NCBI GenBank assembly: GCA_011634665.1
Contig: WAEK01000028.1
Span: 332,398 to 396,397 of the forward strand
DNA length: 64,000 nt
From: Mortierella sp. BCC40632
Taxonomy: Eukaryota; Mortierellomycota; Mortierellomycetes; Mortierellales; Mortierellaceae
Reading direction: 5' to 3'
Shown: positions 29,508 through 40,203 of the stretch, piece after piece
Layout: each line of letters opens with the position of its first letter
Position numbering within the stretch: position 1 is the first letter of the stretch
Notes under the pieces: generated by a model
Told to the model about the DNA's origin: nothing
Database searches by the model: none
The model's input: only the letters and a program-made list of their open reading frames with translations
Program-made: the position numbers and the translations under genes

Positions 29508-31833
29508 TTATTGACGTTGCTGGGCCTCTCTTGCTTGCTGCTCGCGCTCCTTCCAAGCTGTTCTAATATGATGCGAGGCCCTCAGAAGCTAGTGTTCAGG
29601 TGGTAAAAGAAACAACAAGGGGTCAGGATGTGGGATGTTGAAGCGTTGGAGGGTTTCACTGTTGTTGTTATTGTTGGGAGAGGATACCAATGTTTCTCTC
29701 CTTGCAATCTTACCTCATCTTTCTCCACACCATCTCTGATGCTATCAACGACCTTCCTTACAACGCTAGTGTGGTTTCCGTGTTCTTTATCGTCTCTGAA
29801 TCTGAAGAATCTCCAGCTCTTGTCATGTGGAGAAAAGTTGACTTCCACAATCCGATTATGTAATACGGTTCCTGTCGATCTCCATCTAGAGACGAGATAG
29901 AAAGAGAGTCAGATACCCTGCTGTCTCATACACGAACTAAATCAAGAGCTGTCTCCTGTCAATGTTGTTGACTATACATACCCTTCCCATTGAGCGTCTT
30001 CTACAACCATCTCTCCAAATTGAGTGTATTGGTGACCACCGAGCCATTCCAGGAGAATGAACCGCGGCTTTGCATTGTAATCAGTCGCGCCATTGACTCG
30101 AGGAAACATCATTTCGAGTTTAAAATCAACTGTGTTCTCACTCGGAGGCTTCCACTTCAGCCTATAGTTGCAAAGCAAAAAGCAGGCGGAATAAATCGAA
30201 CAGAGTGAATCCTTGGGCTCGCTTGAACTGACTCCACTCGCACGTTATCATCTCTTGCATAATTACACAAAAAATAAAAATAGTAAACCCCCCTAAACAA
30301 ACTACTTGGTTCCCCTCTTACATTTTGGTATTTGTAGAAGGCACATAGGGCGCGACTGCTGAGGTAAACATTAGTCCATCACTGCCATGCTTCAGGTTTG
30401 GGATGACTTCTCTGAACATTTTGTCGATTCCATATGAAAGGTTGATCTCCTTTAGTGAAACTCTAAACATGGAGATTGATTCGTGATTGTTAGAGAAGTG
30501 AGAGAGGAAGAAAAATCCTGGGTCCACCCAGGCTATTTGCACAAAGAAATGGCATCCTTTACATAGTAGATTATCGTACCTGAATGGTTGAGAATTGACG
30601 AATTGTGGGTTGGCATGCTTCAGCTGCTCTCTGTATGGTGTGATAAACTCGGTTTGCAATCGCTACATTCAAGCGTGGTAAGGGAATAAAAAAAGTCAGT
30701 AGCTGGGTCTTGACTTACTGAACTCTGTTGAGGCATTGATAGTCGATGACCAACAATGACAAGCTTACACCCAACCGACTCCGGAACGGTTTCTCTGTGA
30801 TACTGTGACCACGGTATGCGAGGAGATCAAAGGCTAGGTATCGAACGAGACGCTGTCCGTCGGGCTCCAGATCGGAGACTAGTTCGCCGTCGACAATGGT
30901 ATCACTGTGGAGCACATTCGGTTCACCAGCCACTGGGAATCTAAGCTGAGGAACATAGCTAAACTTGTTCTTGCGGTCAACCTATTCAGTAGCAGTAAAC
31001 ATGGGGGTGCGGAAAGTGAACATTAGGACGTGGGTATGGTTCATTTCTTGACTGTTCGCGAGTCTTTTCTCCAGAGAGCAGGGGAGGAGCGTACTTACAA
31101 GGAAGACTTGCTGTTGACCATTTTCATTTGTAACACAGTAGAGAAGGACACGGACTCCGTCGGATTTCTCTGAGACAAAGTAGCTGGTTCCGGGTACCCA
31201 AGTCAATTGTTAGAACGACTGGCTAATATTTACCGTTCTCAGGGCATTGGTTTGGGGCACCTATCGAGCCCTAACTCATTTGAAGTTAAAGAGACTACTT
31301 ACTCTTCTGACTGAAGCTCTCGAAGCGTGTCTCGAGTAAAACTGACAGGCTGCGCTCCTATATAAAATAAAATGCGTAGTAGTCATCAGAATCCAGGGGT
31401 CTAGGGCTCCAGGGTTCCAAGGTTCCAGGGTCCATGAGACTCCGTGGTCAGAAATGAGCTCCATTAGGTTCATTCGCATCACGGAGCAGTAGGAATAAGA
31501 GCCATCCTAGATAACCACCCTACCAATAAATCTATATCAGCAATATATGGAAGAGAGCTATTAGACGCCTTGACCTCTACTCATGGTTTCCAGAACAAGA
31601 AGAAAAGAAAAAGAAGGAGAAGGAGAAAAAGAAAACAAGTCGCTCACACACGCTCCATCCATGGAATGCCCAAGACACTTTTCCCTCTCCTCTGGCCATC
31701 TGGACAGCGCCTCTAAACCCTACCTGCTGCCGTTGATTCCAATGACACGGCAAATTCTCTCGCGGAGCATGCTCTCCGCTCGAGAATCCATAGGGAATCC
31801 TGGAATGTCGGGAATCACGGAGTCGGCAGGCAT
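29508..31833 (-). CDS. CEG1: mRNA capping enzyme, guanylyltransferase (Ceg1 type)
   Basis: Nuclear mRNA guanylyltransferase that transfers GMP from GTP to diphosphate-ended nascent RNA. Ten in-phase exons on the minus strand: 31833-31724, 31531-31524 (8 nt), 31357-31303, 31183-31099, 30981-30769, 30662-30580, 30462-30322, 30161-29982, 29885-29714 and 29588-29508 (stop TAA), giving 375 residues. Nucleotidyltransferase motifs appear in order: GAQPVSF; active-site EKSDGVR with the GMP-linking Lys at 64; DTIVDGELV (motif III); LAFDLLAYRG (IIIa); KHGSDGLMFT (IV); LKWKPP (V); and WRFFRFRDDK (VI) in the OB domain. It ends with the family's C-terminal helix (IRTAWKERE). At 375 residues it is compact for the family (often 400-460). 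There is no triphosphatase domain, as expected for fungi, where that is a separate protein. It sits at the end of a tandem array containing its own pseudogenes. Confidence 0.94.
31524..31531 (-). other. CEG1: 8-nt microexon of the capping-enzyme gene
   Basis: Exon 1 ends with two bases of a codon (AG) and exon 3 begins with two bases completing Gly (GA), so direct joining breaks the frame. The 8-nt ATTTATTG, preceded by GATATAG and followed by GTAGGG, restores phase and gives Arg-Phe-Ile-Gly before AQPVSF. This matches the family pattern R-F-P-G-x-Q-P-V-S. The donor GTAGGG is the same as that of exon 1. Inferred by phase and conservation, not by transcript. Confidence 0.75.
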
Positions 31834-32231
31834 CCTGTCTACAATGTGAAAGGGCAAGGACAATGGAACATGGAGGTAGTCGCTTGAGTGTTCAAGAGCC
31901 TTTTGAGTTTTAGTCTCAGCCACCTTTCGTTTGGGCTACAAAGGAAGGATTTTTTTTTTTTTTTTTTTTTGTCTGGGCTAAGAAGGAACAAGGTGCAGAA
32001 GCCAGCAAACAATATCTTATGGGGTTTATTGGCATAGAGGAAAGAGAGGTAATAGTACAATGCTGAATGCTAATGAGGAATCTAGTACGGTGGCAAGGCC
32101 ATTTCCTGTCCTGTATGGAGATTATCATTCTCCACTTAGGCTATTCGATCGGACACAATTCAAGACAAGCTGATGTTAGAAGACGAAAGGAGACACCAGA
32201 GATAGACAGACTACCAGTAACTCAAGGATAT
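31834..32231. promoter_or_regulatory. Gap between the Alb1-like and capping-enzyme genes
   Basis: About 400 bp between the start of the capping-enzyme gene and the stop of the upstream Alb1-like gene, both minus strand. It must contain the capping-enzyme promoter and the Alb1-like 3' UTR. It holds a T20 run near 31951-31970. No open frame of interest. Confidence 0.5.
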
Positions 32232-32842
32232 TCAGATTCTACTCGGGACTGAAAATAAGGACAGGGGTGAGAAAGTACCTGAGGGTGCACCGAGAGTCGT
32301 TCCTGGTCCTGATGGGATAGCCTTGACGACAACAATTTCTTCCTTATGGATAGGGGCCTCTGTTCGAATTAAAGGAAAAGTAATACAAAAAAACGATAGG
32401 TGTCAGGATCGTAGTCAAGAATAGAGGGTGGAGAATGTAAAGAGGCAGCGAGAGGTAGAGAGACTGCCTATCAAGGCTTCTGTTTGTTCGAGCCCAACAG
32501 TCCTCAACGAGACTCAAGGCGAAGGGCTAGAGGTCACAAAAGAAAACAGAAAAGCTAAGCAGAAATGGAAAAAAAGAGAAAGAAAAACTGGTGGTGTTGG
32601 CAATTACCCTTCATGGTAGCCTCCTTGACACCTCCTGCCTTCACAAGGGCCGATTCAAGAATGTGCTTGATCTTCTTGTCCTTTTGCTGAGACTTCTTTT
32701 TGGAGATGCGTCGGACGTGTTGGATGTTGGTCGAGATGATAGACTTGCGCGATGTTGAGTTTGACTTCAGGGCCTGTTTCCTGACACGGCCAAGCTTCTG
32801 AAGGTTGGCCTTGGGGCGTTGGATGTTGTGACGAGTAACCAT
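32232..32842 (-). CDS. Alb1-like pre-60S ribosome biogenesis factor
   Basis: Three exons on the minus strand, 32842-32608, 32359-32279 and 32248-32232 (stop TGA), join in phase to give 110 residues. The protein is small and very basic. The N-terminal NIQRPKANLQKLGRVRKQ block resembles the start of Alb1, and the near-C-terminal GPGTTLGAP matches the conserved Alb1 motif G-x-G-T-T-L-G-x-P. Alb1 is a shuttling pre-60S factor that binds Arx1 and rides with the subunit to the cytoplasm. A Lys/Arg-rich middle (RRISKKKSQQKDKKIKH) is likely a nuclear-localisation and RNA-contact region. The two short 3' exons make it easy to miss. It is shorter than yeast Alb1 (~175), mostly in the central linker. 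Confidence 0.8.
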
Positions 32843-34036
32843 GGCGGCAACAAAGTAGATCAACTGAGATGCTGGAGAGAAATGAGTAAGCTCAAGAAGA
32901 AGAGAAAAAAAAAAAAAAAAGGACACACAAACACCAACACACGTGATTCCTCGGCATTTCTGATTTTTTTCATTTTCAGTCCTACTGTATTAAGGGTTAT
33001 TGTGAATTTGCCAACGGCAAACCATCATTTTTTTTCTTTTCAATCAGAGGATATTTCTCGGGTCGAGCTGAAGCCAGTGTGGATAACTTTTGACACACGT
33101 TGAAGAAGGGCTGCCTAGACTACAAGAACGTGCAAGGGGAGGCCCAGGAATGAGCGTCATTTACCCTTTTTGTGCATTGACAAGGATTAAAAAACAGACT
33201 GCCATCGAGATGGTCTGTCAATCGAGCACAGGCAAGTCTGAGCGAGTACGAGTGGAGGATTGAGGGCACGTTCACGCACTCTGGCCAGAGACTGGCGGAG
33301 CGGACGATCTGCCCCGCATTGAGAGCAAAGGGCAGCCGCAAGACAGATGGACAGATCCTGCGACGGAAGAGGGGTCGGAGGGCCAATACTCTATTCGCTT
33401 GCTTGCATGGGCGGCAGCGTCGAAGACAACGATCCAAGGCCTTAGATTGGCAGGACGGAGTGACAAGAGTTTATCCTCCTTTCCAGCCATTGTCAGCCAA
33501 ATCCGCGTATCAAACCAAAAGATCTCTCTGATGCTCTCTTGATGGGCGTCATGTTCATCAGTAAGGGGGTGGAGGTGGGGTGGCTATGAGAGTGAATGAA
33601 ATGGGAAGAGAAAGAAGGGGAAGGGAAAGTATGTATGTGTGTGTGTGTATGTGTGTGTGCACCTGCGTCAGTGAGAGCGTTCGTGTTGCGGTGGAGAGAG
33701 AAAGAGAGGAAAGATGATCCAAAGATGCGAGCAAAGGCCTCTCTATGCAGGCGGATGGTTGACCAGTCAACATGGGGAAAAGATCAGCACCGGGAAGCAC
33801 GGGCGGCGAGAGAGACGAGAGAAAGACGAGAGAGAGAAGAGAGAGAGACGGAGAGGAGAGCTAATTAAGAGGGTGTGTGTGCGCGTGTGTGCTCGGAGAG
33901 AGAGATAGATAGAGAGAGTCAGTGATCAAAGGCAGGCCAGCGGTGTCGCTGAGTTGTGGCCGAAGAGAGCGTCTGAGTCTGGCGGTGGTTCGTGATGATG
34001 CTGAACCAGCGGGCGCTCTTTCTTTGACCCTTTTGG

Positions 34037-34070
<34 letters not shown>

Positions 34071-34303
34071 CTCTCCTCTCTCCTCTCTTCTTTCTTCTCT
34101 CGTCTCTCTTCTCTTGTCCTTGTACTCTGTATCCCACACTATCCTTTTTCTCGTCTCTCTCTCTCTGGTCTCTCTCGTCTCTCTCTCTCCCTCCTCTCTC
34201 TCTCTATCTCTCTTTCTCTCTTTCTCTTCTCACTCTTCATCCTCTCCCTCCCTCCCCTCCCCTCCTCCTCCCACACACCCCTCTCCTCCCTGGCTAAACG
34301 ATC
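32843..34303. promoter_or_regulatory. Divergent promoter region, GA/CT-rich
   Basis: The region separates the Alb1-like gene (-) and VTC4 (+), transcribed divergently. It changes from GA-rich (33590-33920) to CT-rich (34038-34290) DNA on the plus strand, with a GT repeat near 33630-33660. The long pyrimidine stretch runs right up to the VTC4 start. No gene is seen in it. Confidence 0.55.
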
Positions 34304-36968
34304 ATGAAGTTTGGCGACAATCTCGAGGGTTCGATTTACCCTCAATGGAAGGACAACTACGTCCAGTACAACGCACTCAAGAAGCTGCTTGAAGAGGGCC
34401 TCTCCAAGCCCGTCGGATGGACTGAACGAGACGAAGGCATCTTTGGCCAGACCCTCGACAGTGATCTCACAAAGGCAAGGCGCTCTCCTCCATCCTGTTT
34501 CATTCAGAATCAACTTGCTTCTCATGTTCCCACCATGGACTGACTGTTTTTTCTTTTTCAATTGTTCTCATAGGTCTACACCTTCGTCAATGCCAAATTT
34601 GAAGAGCTGCAGGAGAGGACGAGCGACGCCGAAGCCCGCGTCGCGGCCTTCCAGTCGGCCTTCAACCAAAAGGCCATTGAATCCTTGACAACGTCCATCT
34701 CCGAGATCACCAACGAAGTCAATCAGCTCTCAAAGTACTGCAGAACCAATTATGCCGGTTTTCTCAAGATTGTCAAGAAGCATGATGTAAGCAATCGCGT
34801 CCCTATTGGTTCGTTTATGCTAATGAGCGTGTGTTTGCCATAGTAAAAGCCCATAGACTGACAACAAGCATGGCTTTGCTCGAATCCTTTAGAAAAACGT
34901 TCCGTACAAGCTGAGGCCCGTATTCATGGTCCAGCTCAAGTCAAGGGCGTTCTACAACGTCAACTTTGACTCGCTTGTTGTGCGTCTCTCCAAGATCTAT
35001 CATTCTCTGGGCGCAGAGTCGCTTCCGTTTGGGACACCCATCACCCCTTCGGCTCTCTCAGGGATGGCGAACCGGGTGGGTTTGGACAGAAAGTCGTTCA
35101 AGTTCTGGGTCCATCCTGATAATGTTATGGAGGTCAAGACGACGGTTCTCAAACACCTCCCTGTCATCCTTTACACTCCCCGTGGGCCCAACACTGCCGA
35201 ATCGCTGGACCCTTCGCTGTCATCTGTTTATCTCGACAGCTCAGCGTTTGATCTCTACAACACTAAGCTGGAGCGAAAGGAAGGTGCTCAGGCCATTCGT
35301 CTTCGTTGGTATGGTAACCCTTCCAATAACGAGATCTTTGTCGAGCGTAAAATCCACCATGAGATCAACAAATTCGGAGAGTATCATGATCGTTTCTCGA
35401 TCAAGGAAAAGTATGTTGACGCTTTCCTGAAGGGAGAGTACACTTTGGACCGCCATATTAACAAGATGCGTGAACAAGGTGTCAAGTCAGCAGCAGAGAT
35501 TGATCAGTTCAGAGAGATGGTTAAGGATATTCAAAAGACCATTGTCGACATGAAGCTCAAGTCAGGTATTTTACCCTTCCCGATCTCTCATATGTTCTAC
35601 GGAAGCCATTCTATTCTGAACACTATCTAACCCCCAATCGTGTTTAATTTGTTCCGCTCTCTGTGCGTGTGCGTGTGTGTTTACAATTTATTAGTGCTTC
35701 GAACTGTCTACAACAGGACGGCTTTCCAGATTCCCGGCGATCAACGCGTACGACTTTCACTGGACTCTGACTTGTGCATGATTCGTGAAGATAATCTGGA
35801 TGGTGTCACCCGTTCTGGCAGTCACTGGCGCCGTATGGATATCGACTACCCAATGGGCACCACCAAGACCAGCTACGAACATGACATGACGCGATTCAAC
35901 TATGCAATCTTGGAGGTCAAGTTGGAGCTCCCTGCAGGAAAATCACCCCCTGCATGGGTGAATGAGCTCATGAGCAGCCACCTTGTGGAATCTGCAGAAA
36001 CCTTCTCAAAGTACGTGCATGGTGTTGCCGTCTTACTGGAAAGCCATGTTGCGCTCCTTCCCTTCTGGTTGGCTCAGCTGGAGAAGGACACTGGTCGTTC
36101 AGGAGATGGAATGCGTGGTCAGCTGTCGGAAACTCCGTCAATCAGCAGAGCCGGGTCCACAGCCGATATCCAAAGTATCAATAGTAGACGGTCCTCAATA
36201 GCTTCTCGGTCCGAAGCCGAACATTCGGCGCACTCGAGGTCGCTGTCCAAGGGCAAGAGCAAGGCTATGGACATTGTTGTTGACTCGAACTATGGCGGTC
36301 AAAATGGAGCGACAGGAAGCAATGGTTATTACGGAAGTGTCCCAAAGCCAGGTTCTTCTCGATCTAGCACTGTGGGTAAAAAATCTTTTAGCTTCAAGGG
36401 ACTCGGAGGTATCTTCAAAAAGTCTGGCAAGGGTAAAGAGAGCAACCCCTTGCTCGGATCGGGCCAGGAAGATACTGATGCAGCCCCACAAATCAAAATC
36501 ATTCCTCCCAAGCCCAAAAAGGTTGTGGGAGTCCTCAAGGTCGAAGCCAAGGTCTTCTTTGCCAATGAGCGTACTTTTATTAAGTGGATGAACTTCTCAA
36601 TTCTTTTGGGTGTCCTGGGAATTGCGCTATACAATGGTGGAGATAACATCGGACGCTTCGCTGGCATGATTTTGGCCATTACTTCTTTGATTACACTTGT
36701 CTACTCGATTTGGCTGTTTGAGAGACGCCTAACGATGTTGCGCAATAAGGACCCTGGTCCATATGGTAAGTTGCTGGTCATTTTTTTTTTTTTTTTTTTT
36801 TTTAATTATATTTTTATTTCAAAGTGGCAAGCTGCTAATGACCTTGGCTCTTTTTTTGTCATTTCCCTTCTAGACGAGCCTGTGATGCCTACATTGATGT
36901 GTGTCTGCTTGCTCACGGCAATCTCTCTGAACTTCTACCTTAAGTCTTCGGTCAAGTCCAAGCCCTGA
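34304..36968 (+). CDS. VTC4: Vacuolar transporter chaperone 4, polyphosphate polymerase
   Basis: Catalytic subunit of the VTC complex, which makes polyphosphate from ATP and moves it into the vacuole. Five exons, 34304-34474, 34574-34786, 34893-35565, 35695-36765 and 36874-36968, give 740 residues. An N-terminal SPX domain (1-~150, opening MKFGDNLEGSIYPQWKDNYVQYNALK) senses inositol pyrophosphates. The central tunnel domain has KFWVHPDN, RLRWYG (Arg264, Arg266), FVERK (Lys281), Glu426 in ILEVKLE and Lys458 in FSKYVHGV. These fall at the numbers of the yeast Vtc4 catalytic residues, separating it from the non-catalytic Vtc2/Vtc3 type. A Ser-rich linker (~495-610) precedes a C-terminal DUF202-like domain with three membrane helices. 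The first intron has a GC donor (AAAG/GCAAGG). Intron 4 contains T23. Confidence 0.95.
34475..34573 (+). other. VTC4: GC-AG intron 1 of VTC4
   Basis: Exon 1 ends ...CTCACAAAG and is followed by GCAAGG. Exon 2 begins GTCTACACC after CATAG. Both edges are in phase 0 and the join reads LTK-VYTF as expected for an SPX domain. No GT near the exon end gives the right phase. The GC donor has the strong flanking consensus usual for GC-AG introns. Confidence 0.8.
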
Positions 36969-37026
36969 GACTCCTAGTCATTGCATACTTTCAGAGAGAA
37001 AAATAGGCTGTTCAATGTATGAAATA

Positions 37027-37061
<35 letters not shown>

Positions 37062-39600
37062 GAGTCAGTAACTATTTCAACTGTGTGTTGTGTGTGTGTG
37101 TGTGTGTGTGTGTGATGTAGTCTTCTTTTTTTTTCTCATAATACAGCAACACATCTGAAGGTATCCCCTGTCATCTCACTGATAGCAGAATCTACAAATA
37201 CCCATAAATGCTCACCGAGCAGACTCGATATCGAAATGATAACTGTGTTCTGAATCATGAACGCTAAGAGGAAAAGGGAGATCGAGCAGGCAAAAGGTGG
37301 ATCAACTTTGTGAAATGTTTATTTGCTTCCTTTTCTAGCTGACTAGAATTGCAAGAGGAGACGGATTCTTTCCAGACAGTGCATCTGTGTGACATGGAGG
37401 GTAGGGGGGTAGGGGTGAAATGGCTATTTGTGTTCATTGAAGCCAGCACGGTGCTAAATGCCCCTAGTCAAAATATTCATCTCGCTGACTGGTTCTCATA
37501 GAGGTGAGGAGATGACAGACGAGATTCCTTGGTATGCCTGTGAGAATCGGAGGCGTAGCTATCCAGTTCCAATATGAGCAGGATCAGGAGAGAGGGCGGG
37601 AAGTCAGAGACAGAGAGCCCTGGAGAGGTCCCGGCAGAAGAGAGAGGTACTTCTAAGATGAAATTTTGTGGCTCAAATTAAAAATTATACTTGTACTTCT
37701 TCAATGCTCAAATGGATGGATCGTCCCTTAGCTAGATTTGGCTCCTTGTTCTGGTCAAAGTGCAGATTTTTTAGATTGTCTGACATTCAGCACAAATACT
37801 AGGTCCTCACTATCTTTGTGAGGCAGACTCACAGTACTCTAGACTTTCAGTCGTGCAACTTTCTTGTTAACAGGGGTATTCTAGAAGCGTCCTCTCTCCC
37901 GTCTCTTTTTTCCCCCGAGCGCCAATCCAGTCACCTTGGTGAATTCTAGTTTTTATGGATAATGATGGTTACACAGGTCTTGATATAGCTCATTCGAACC
38001 TCTGGCTTCAAGTCAGGAGTCTGTCTCATTGGATGACCTTTCTCTTTACCACAAGTTTGCTCGCTTGCTTGTCTAAGGCCTTTGGTGTTTACAAGTAGAT
38101 CTACATTATGGTATCATTCTTCTTCTCTCTTGTTGAATAGTGGAGCATTGAGGTAATGGTAAGTACCTGATGCCTTTGCAAATCAAGAGCAGGAGAGAGT
38201 ATTGGAAGGTTGTAAGGGGTGGTTGCGACGGGAAAGTGAAGAAGAGCGACTGGTCCTCTAGAATTTAATAGCATTTTTATTGTTATGTCCAAGTTCCGCC
38301 ATCACTTTGGGTAGTGAAGACTTGGGTACCGGATTTTCACGTTGTCCAAGTTTGATGGAGTGTAGATGCAAGATTGGTTGTAACTAGTCCTCGACTCTAT
38401 CACTTTTATAATCCATCAGAGTGAACTATATACTTCACGGATGCCAGCCCTAGTGGCTGCTGGCTATGGATTCAGTGTCTGCCCCAGCTTGTTGTTATTA
38501 TTGATCCAGAAGTTCGATGAGCTGATCGTTCTTCCCAAGTTGTGGCAGAATTTCTGGTGATGTGAATAGTATAACAAGATTCGTCGTAGCTTTACCACAA
38601 CAAGAGCTCCATACTCCATGATGAGTTTTGCTTCAATAATTTGTCCAACAAAGATTTTTGGGAGGGAAAGGGGAGTCAGGATCTTAGCTTGGATACTGCC
38701 TACTAGTCGACAGATCCTTTTCTGCTCCATTTGTTCATCTATAGTCTTTACTTTCCATTGAGTCATTCTCAGGAAGAAGGGTTGTAAAAAAAAAAGAGAA
38801 AAACAAATACCGCTGACACTCAATGGACTCTCTCTAAATATGGCGGTTACCAAAAGAGAGCGTGAAACTATACTTTTAAGTGCGACTGTCTCGGGATGGA
38901 TCTCCTGTAGCACATCTGTGTCTGAAATTTCAATCGGGGAAACTGGGCGAGATTGGTGGCGAGGTCATATCACTCAAAAAAAAAAAAAAAAGAAAGTCGC
39001 GTTACTATCAATTGTCTTTGCGTGGCGAGCGGTCAAGATACAGAGTATCTTGGCATTGGTTGTCCGACACTTGCTGTGCTGCTATCACAACTAAGGGCAA
39101 TAATGATCTTTTAGAAGTCTTTTTTTTTTTTTTTTTTTTTTTATGCTTTGGTAGGATAAATTCATTTTTCATCAAAACACCATTGCCAACGCATTTACCT
39201 ATTGTTTGCCTTTTCTTAAGCTCCTCACTGTGCCTTGGTATCGGTTGCTGGATGAGAGAATGAAAAATTCATGGATTCATTGATGCCATCTCGCAGAGTT
39301 CGAGTCTCAGTCTCTTTTCCCTTTCCAAGCTCAGAAGTAGGGAGGCTTAATGGCGTGCCTTCAGCCACATCTCGAGATTTCACCTGATCAAAGGTCCGAG
39401 GGAGCCAGGATTGCTAGCACCGTTTTCTCGCTCACTGCAAACCTGAAAATGTGGCCAGGAAACAACAGAGTCCGACCGAAACGTTTGAACCAGCAGATTC
39501 CGATTGTTACATTGGAACCAGCATATTGTCTTATTTAGCTTGATGGACGGGTACGGTTTTGAGTGCGACTGAGGAGGAGAAAGAGGAGGAGTAGAGAGTA
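36969..39600. other. Intergenic region 3' of VTC4
   Basis: About 2.6 kb without a recognised gene. It has a T30 run near 37029-37059, a GT microsatellite near 37088-37113, and T22 near 39121-39142. An open stretch on the minus strand is listed separately. Local composition is less repeat-biased than elsewhere, so a weakly conserved gene cannot be excluded. Confidence 0.5.
38464..38913 (-). CDS. Uncharacterised 149-codon open frame
   Basis: A 149-residue open frame in otherwise gene-free DNA. It is not a repeat translation: composition is ordinary, with a hydrophobic stretch (SVSGICFSLFFLQPFFL, ~33-50) and a C-terminal Asn-rich run. No domain is recognised. It could be an exon of an unrecognised spliced gene or chance. 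No paralogue is seen in the window. Confidence 0.2.
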   Translation of the reverse strand: MLQEIHPETVALKSIVSRSLLVTAIFRESPLSVSGICFSLFFLQPFFLRMTQWKVKTIDEQMEQKRICRLVGSIQAKILTPLSLPKIFVGQIIEAKLIMEYGALVVVKLRRILLYYSHHQKFCHNLGRTISSSNFWINNNNKLGQTLNP

Positions 39601-40144
39601 GATGTGCGGAGAGGGGAAAGAGGAAGGGAAGATCACAGCCTTACAGCTGCAATGCAAAAGTGTGACAGCCTGCGCCACCATGCTCTGCCATCAGAGTAAG
39701 TGGTTGCTTGATTGGGTGCCCAGGTGGAAGCTAACGAGAAGGAGAGTAGTGGCGGGACCCAGAAGACGAGTGGATGGGACTAGACTAGGGAGAGAGAGAG
39801 TAAAAAAGAGACAGAGAGAGAGAGAGAAGAGAAAGAGAAAGAAAAAGAAAGAGAAAAAGAGAGAAAGCTGCACCACGGTGCCTTTTGACTACACTCTTCT
39901 CTCCTCCATATGGGCTGGCTCTTTCGGAGGGCCCGAGCAGAGCAGATCGCAAGGGGCTGCAGAGTCGTCGTGTCGAATAAGGTTCAGTGTTCCTGGCTGC
40001 AGCGCAACGAGATCCCGTCCTGCCCACGACTCGCAGCTGTCACTCTCACGCACGCCTCGTCTCGCAGACAGGCCCATCCCCATCACTCACACTCACTCAC
40101 TCACCCACGCACCCCTCGACGCTCTTCTCCCTTTTTTTTTTTTA

Positions 40145-40203
<59 letters not shown>

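Larger units (their letters stand above)
17960..31850. repeat. Four-unit tandem segmental duplication (Kre9-like + capping enzyme)
   Basis: Four related units lie head to tail, approximately at 17960-20660, 20661-24140, 24141-27535 and 27536-31850. Each has, in plus-strand order, a Kre9-like gene (-), its TATA promoter, a spacer with a recognisable block (CCACACGTGGACAGTGCTTCC near 22420, 25975 and 29205), then capping-enzyme sequence (-). A further block beginning CGTCTCAAAATTGGAAAC recurs near 17963, 23861 and 27371. Units 2 and 3 are closest to each other. Unit 1 is strongly decayed. Unit 4 holds the only complete capping-enzyme gene. Boundaries are approximate because they were found by eye. 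Confidence 0.85.

Noticed and set aside
31212..31245. Candidate exon VPQTNALRT between capping-enzyme exons 3 and 4
   Set aside because: It joins only if exon 3 is read in a frame lacking QPVS. Direct joining of exon 3 to 31183 gives the conserved DYFVSEKSDG.
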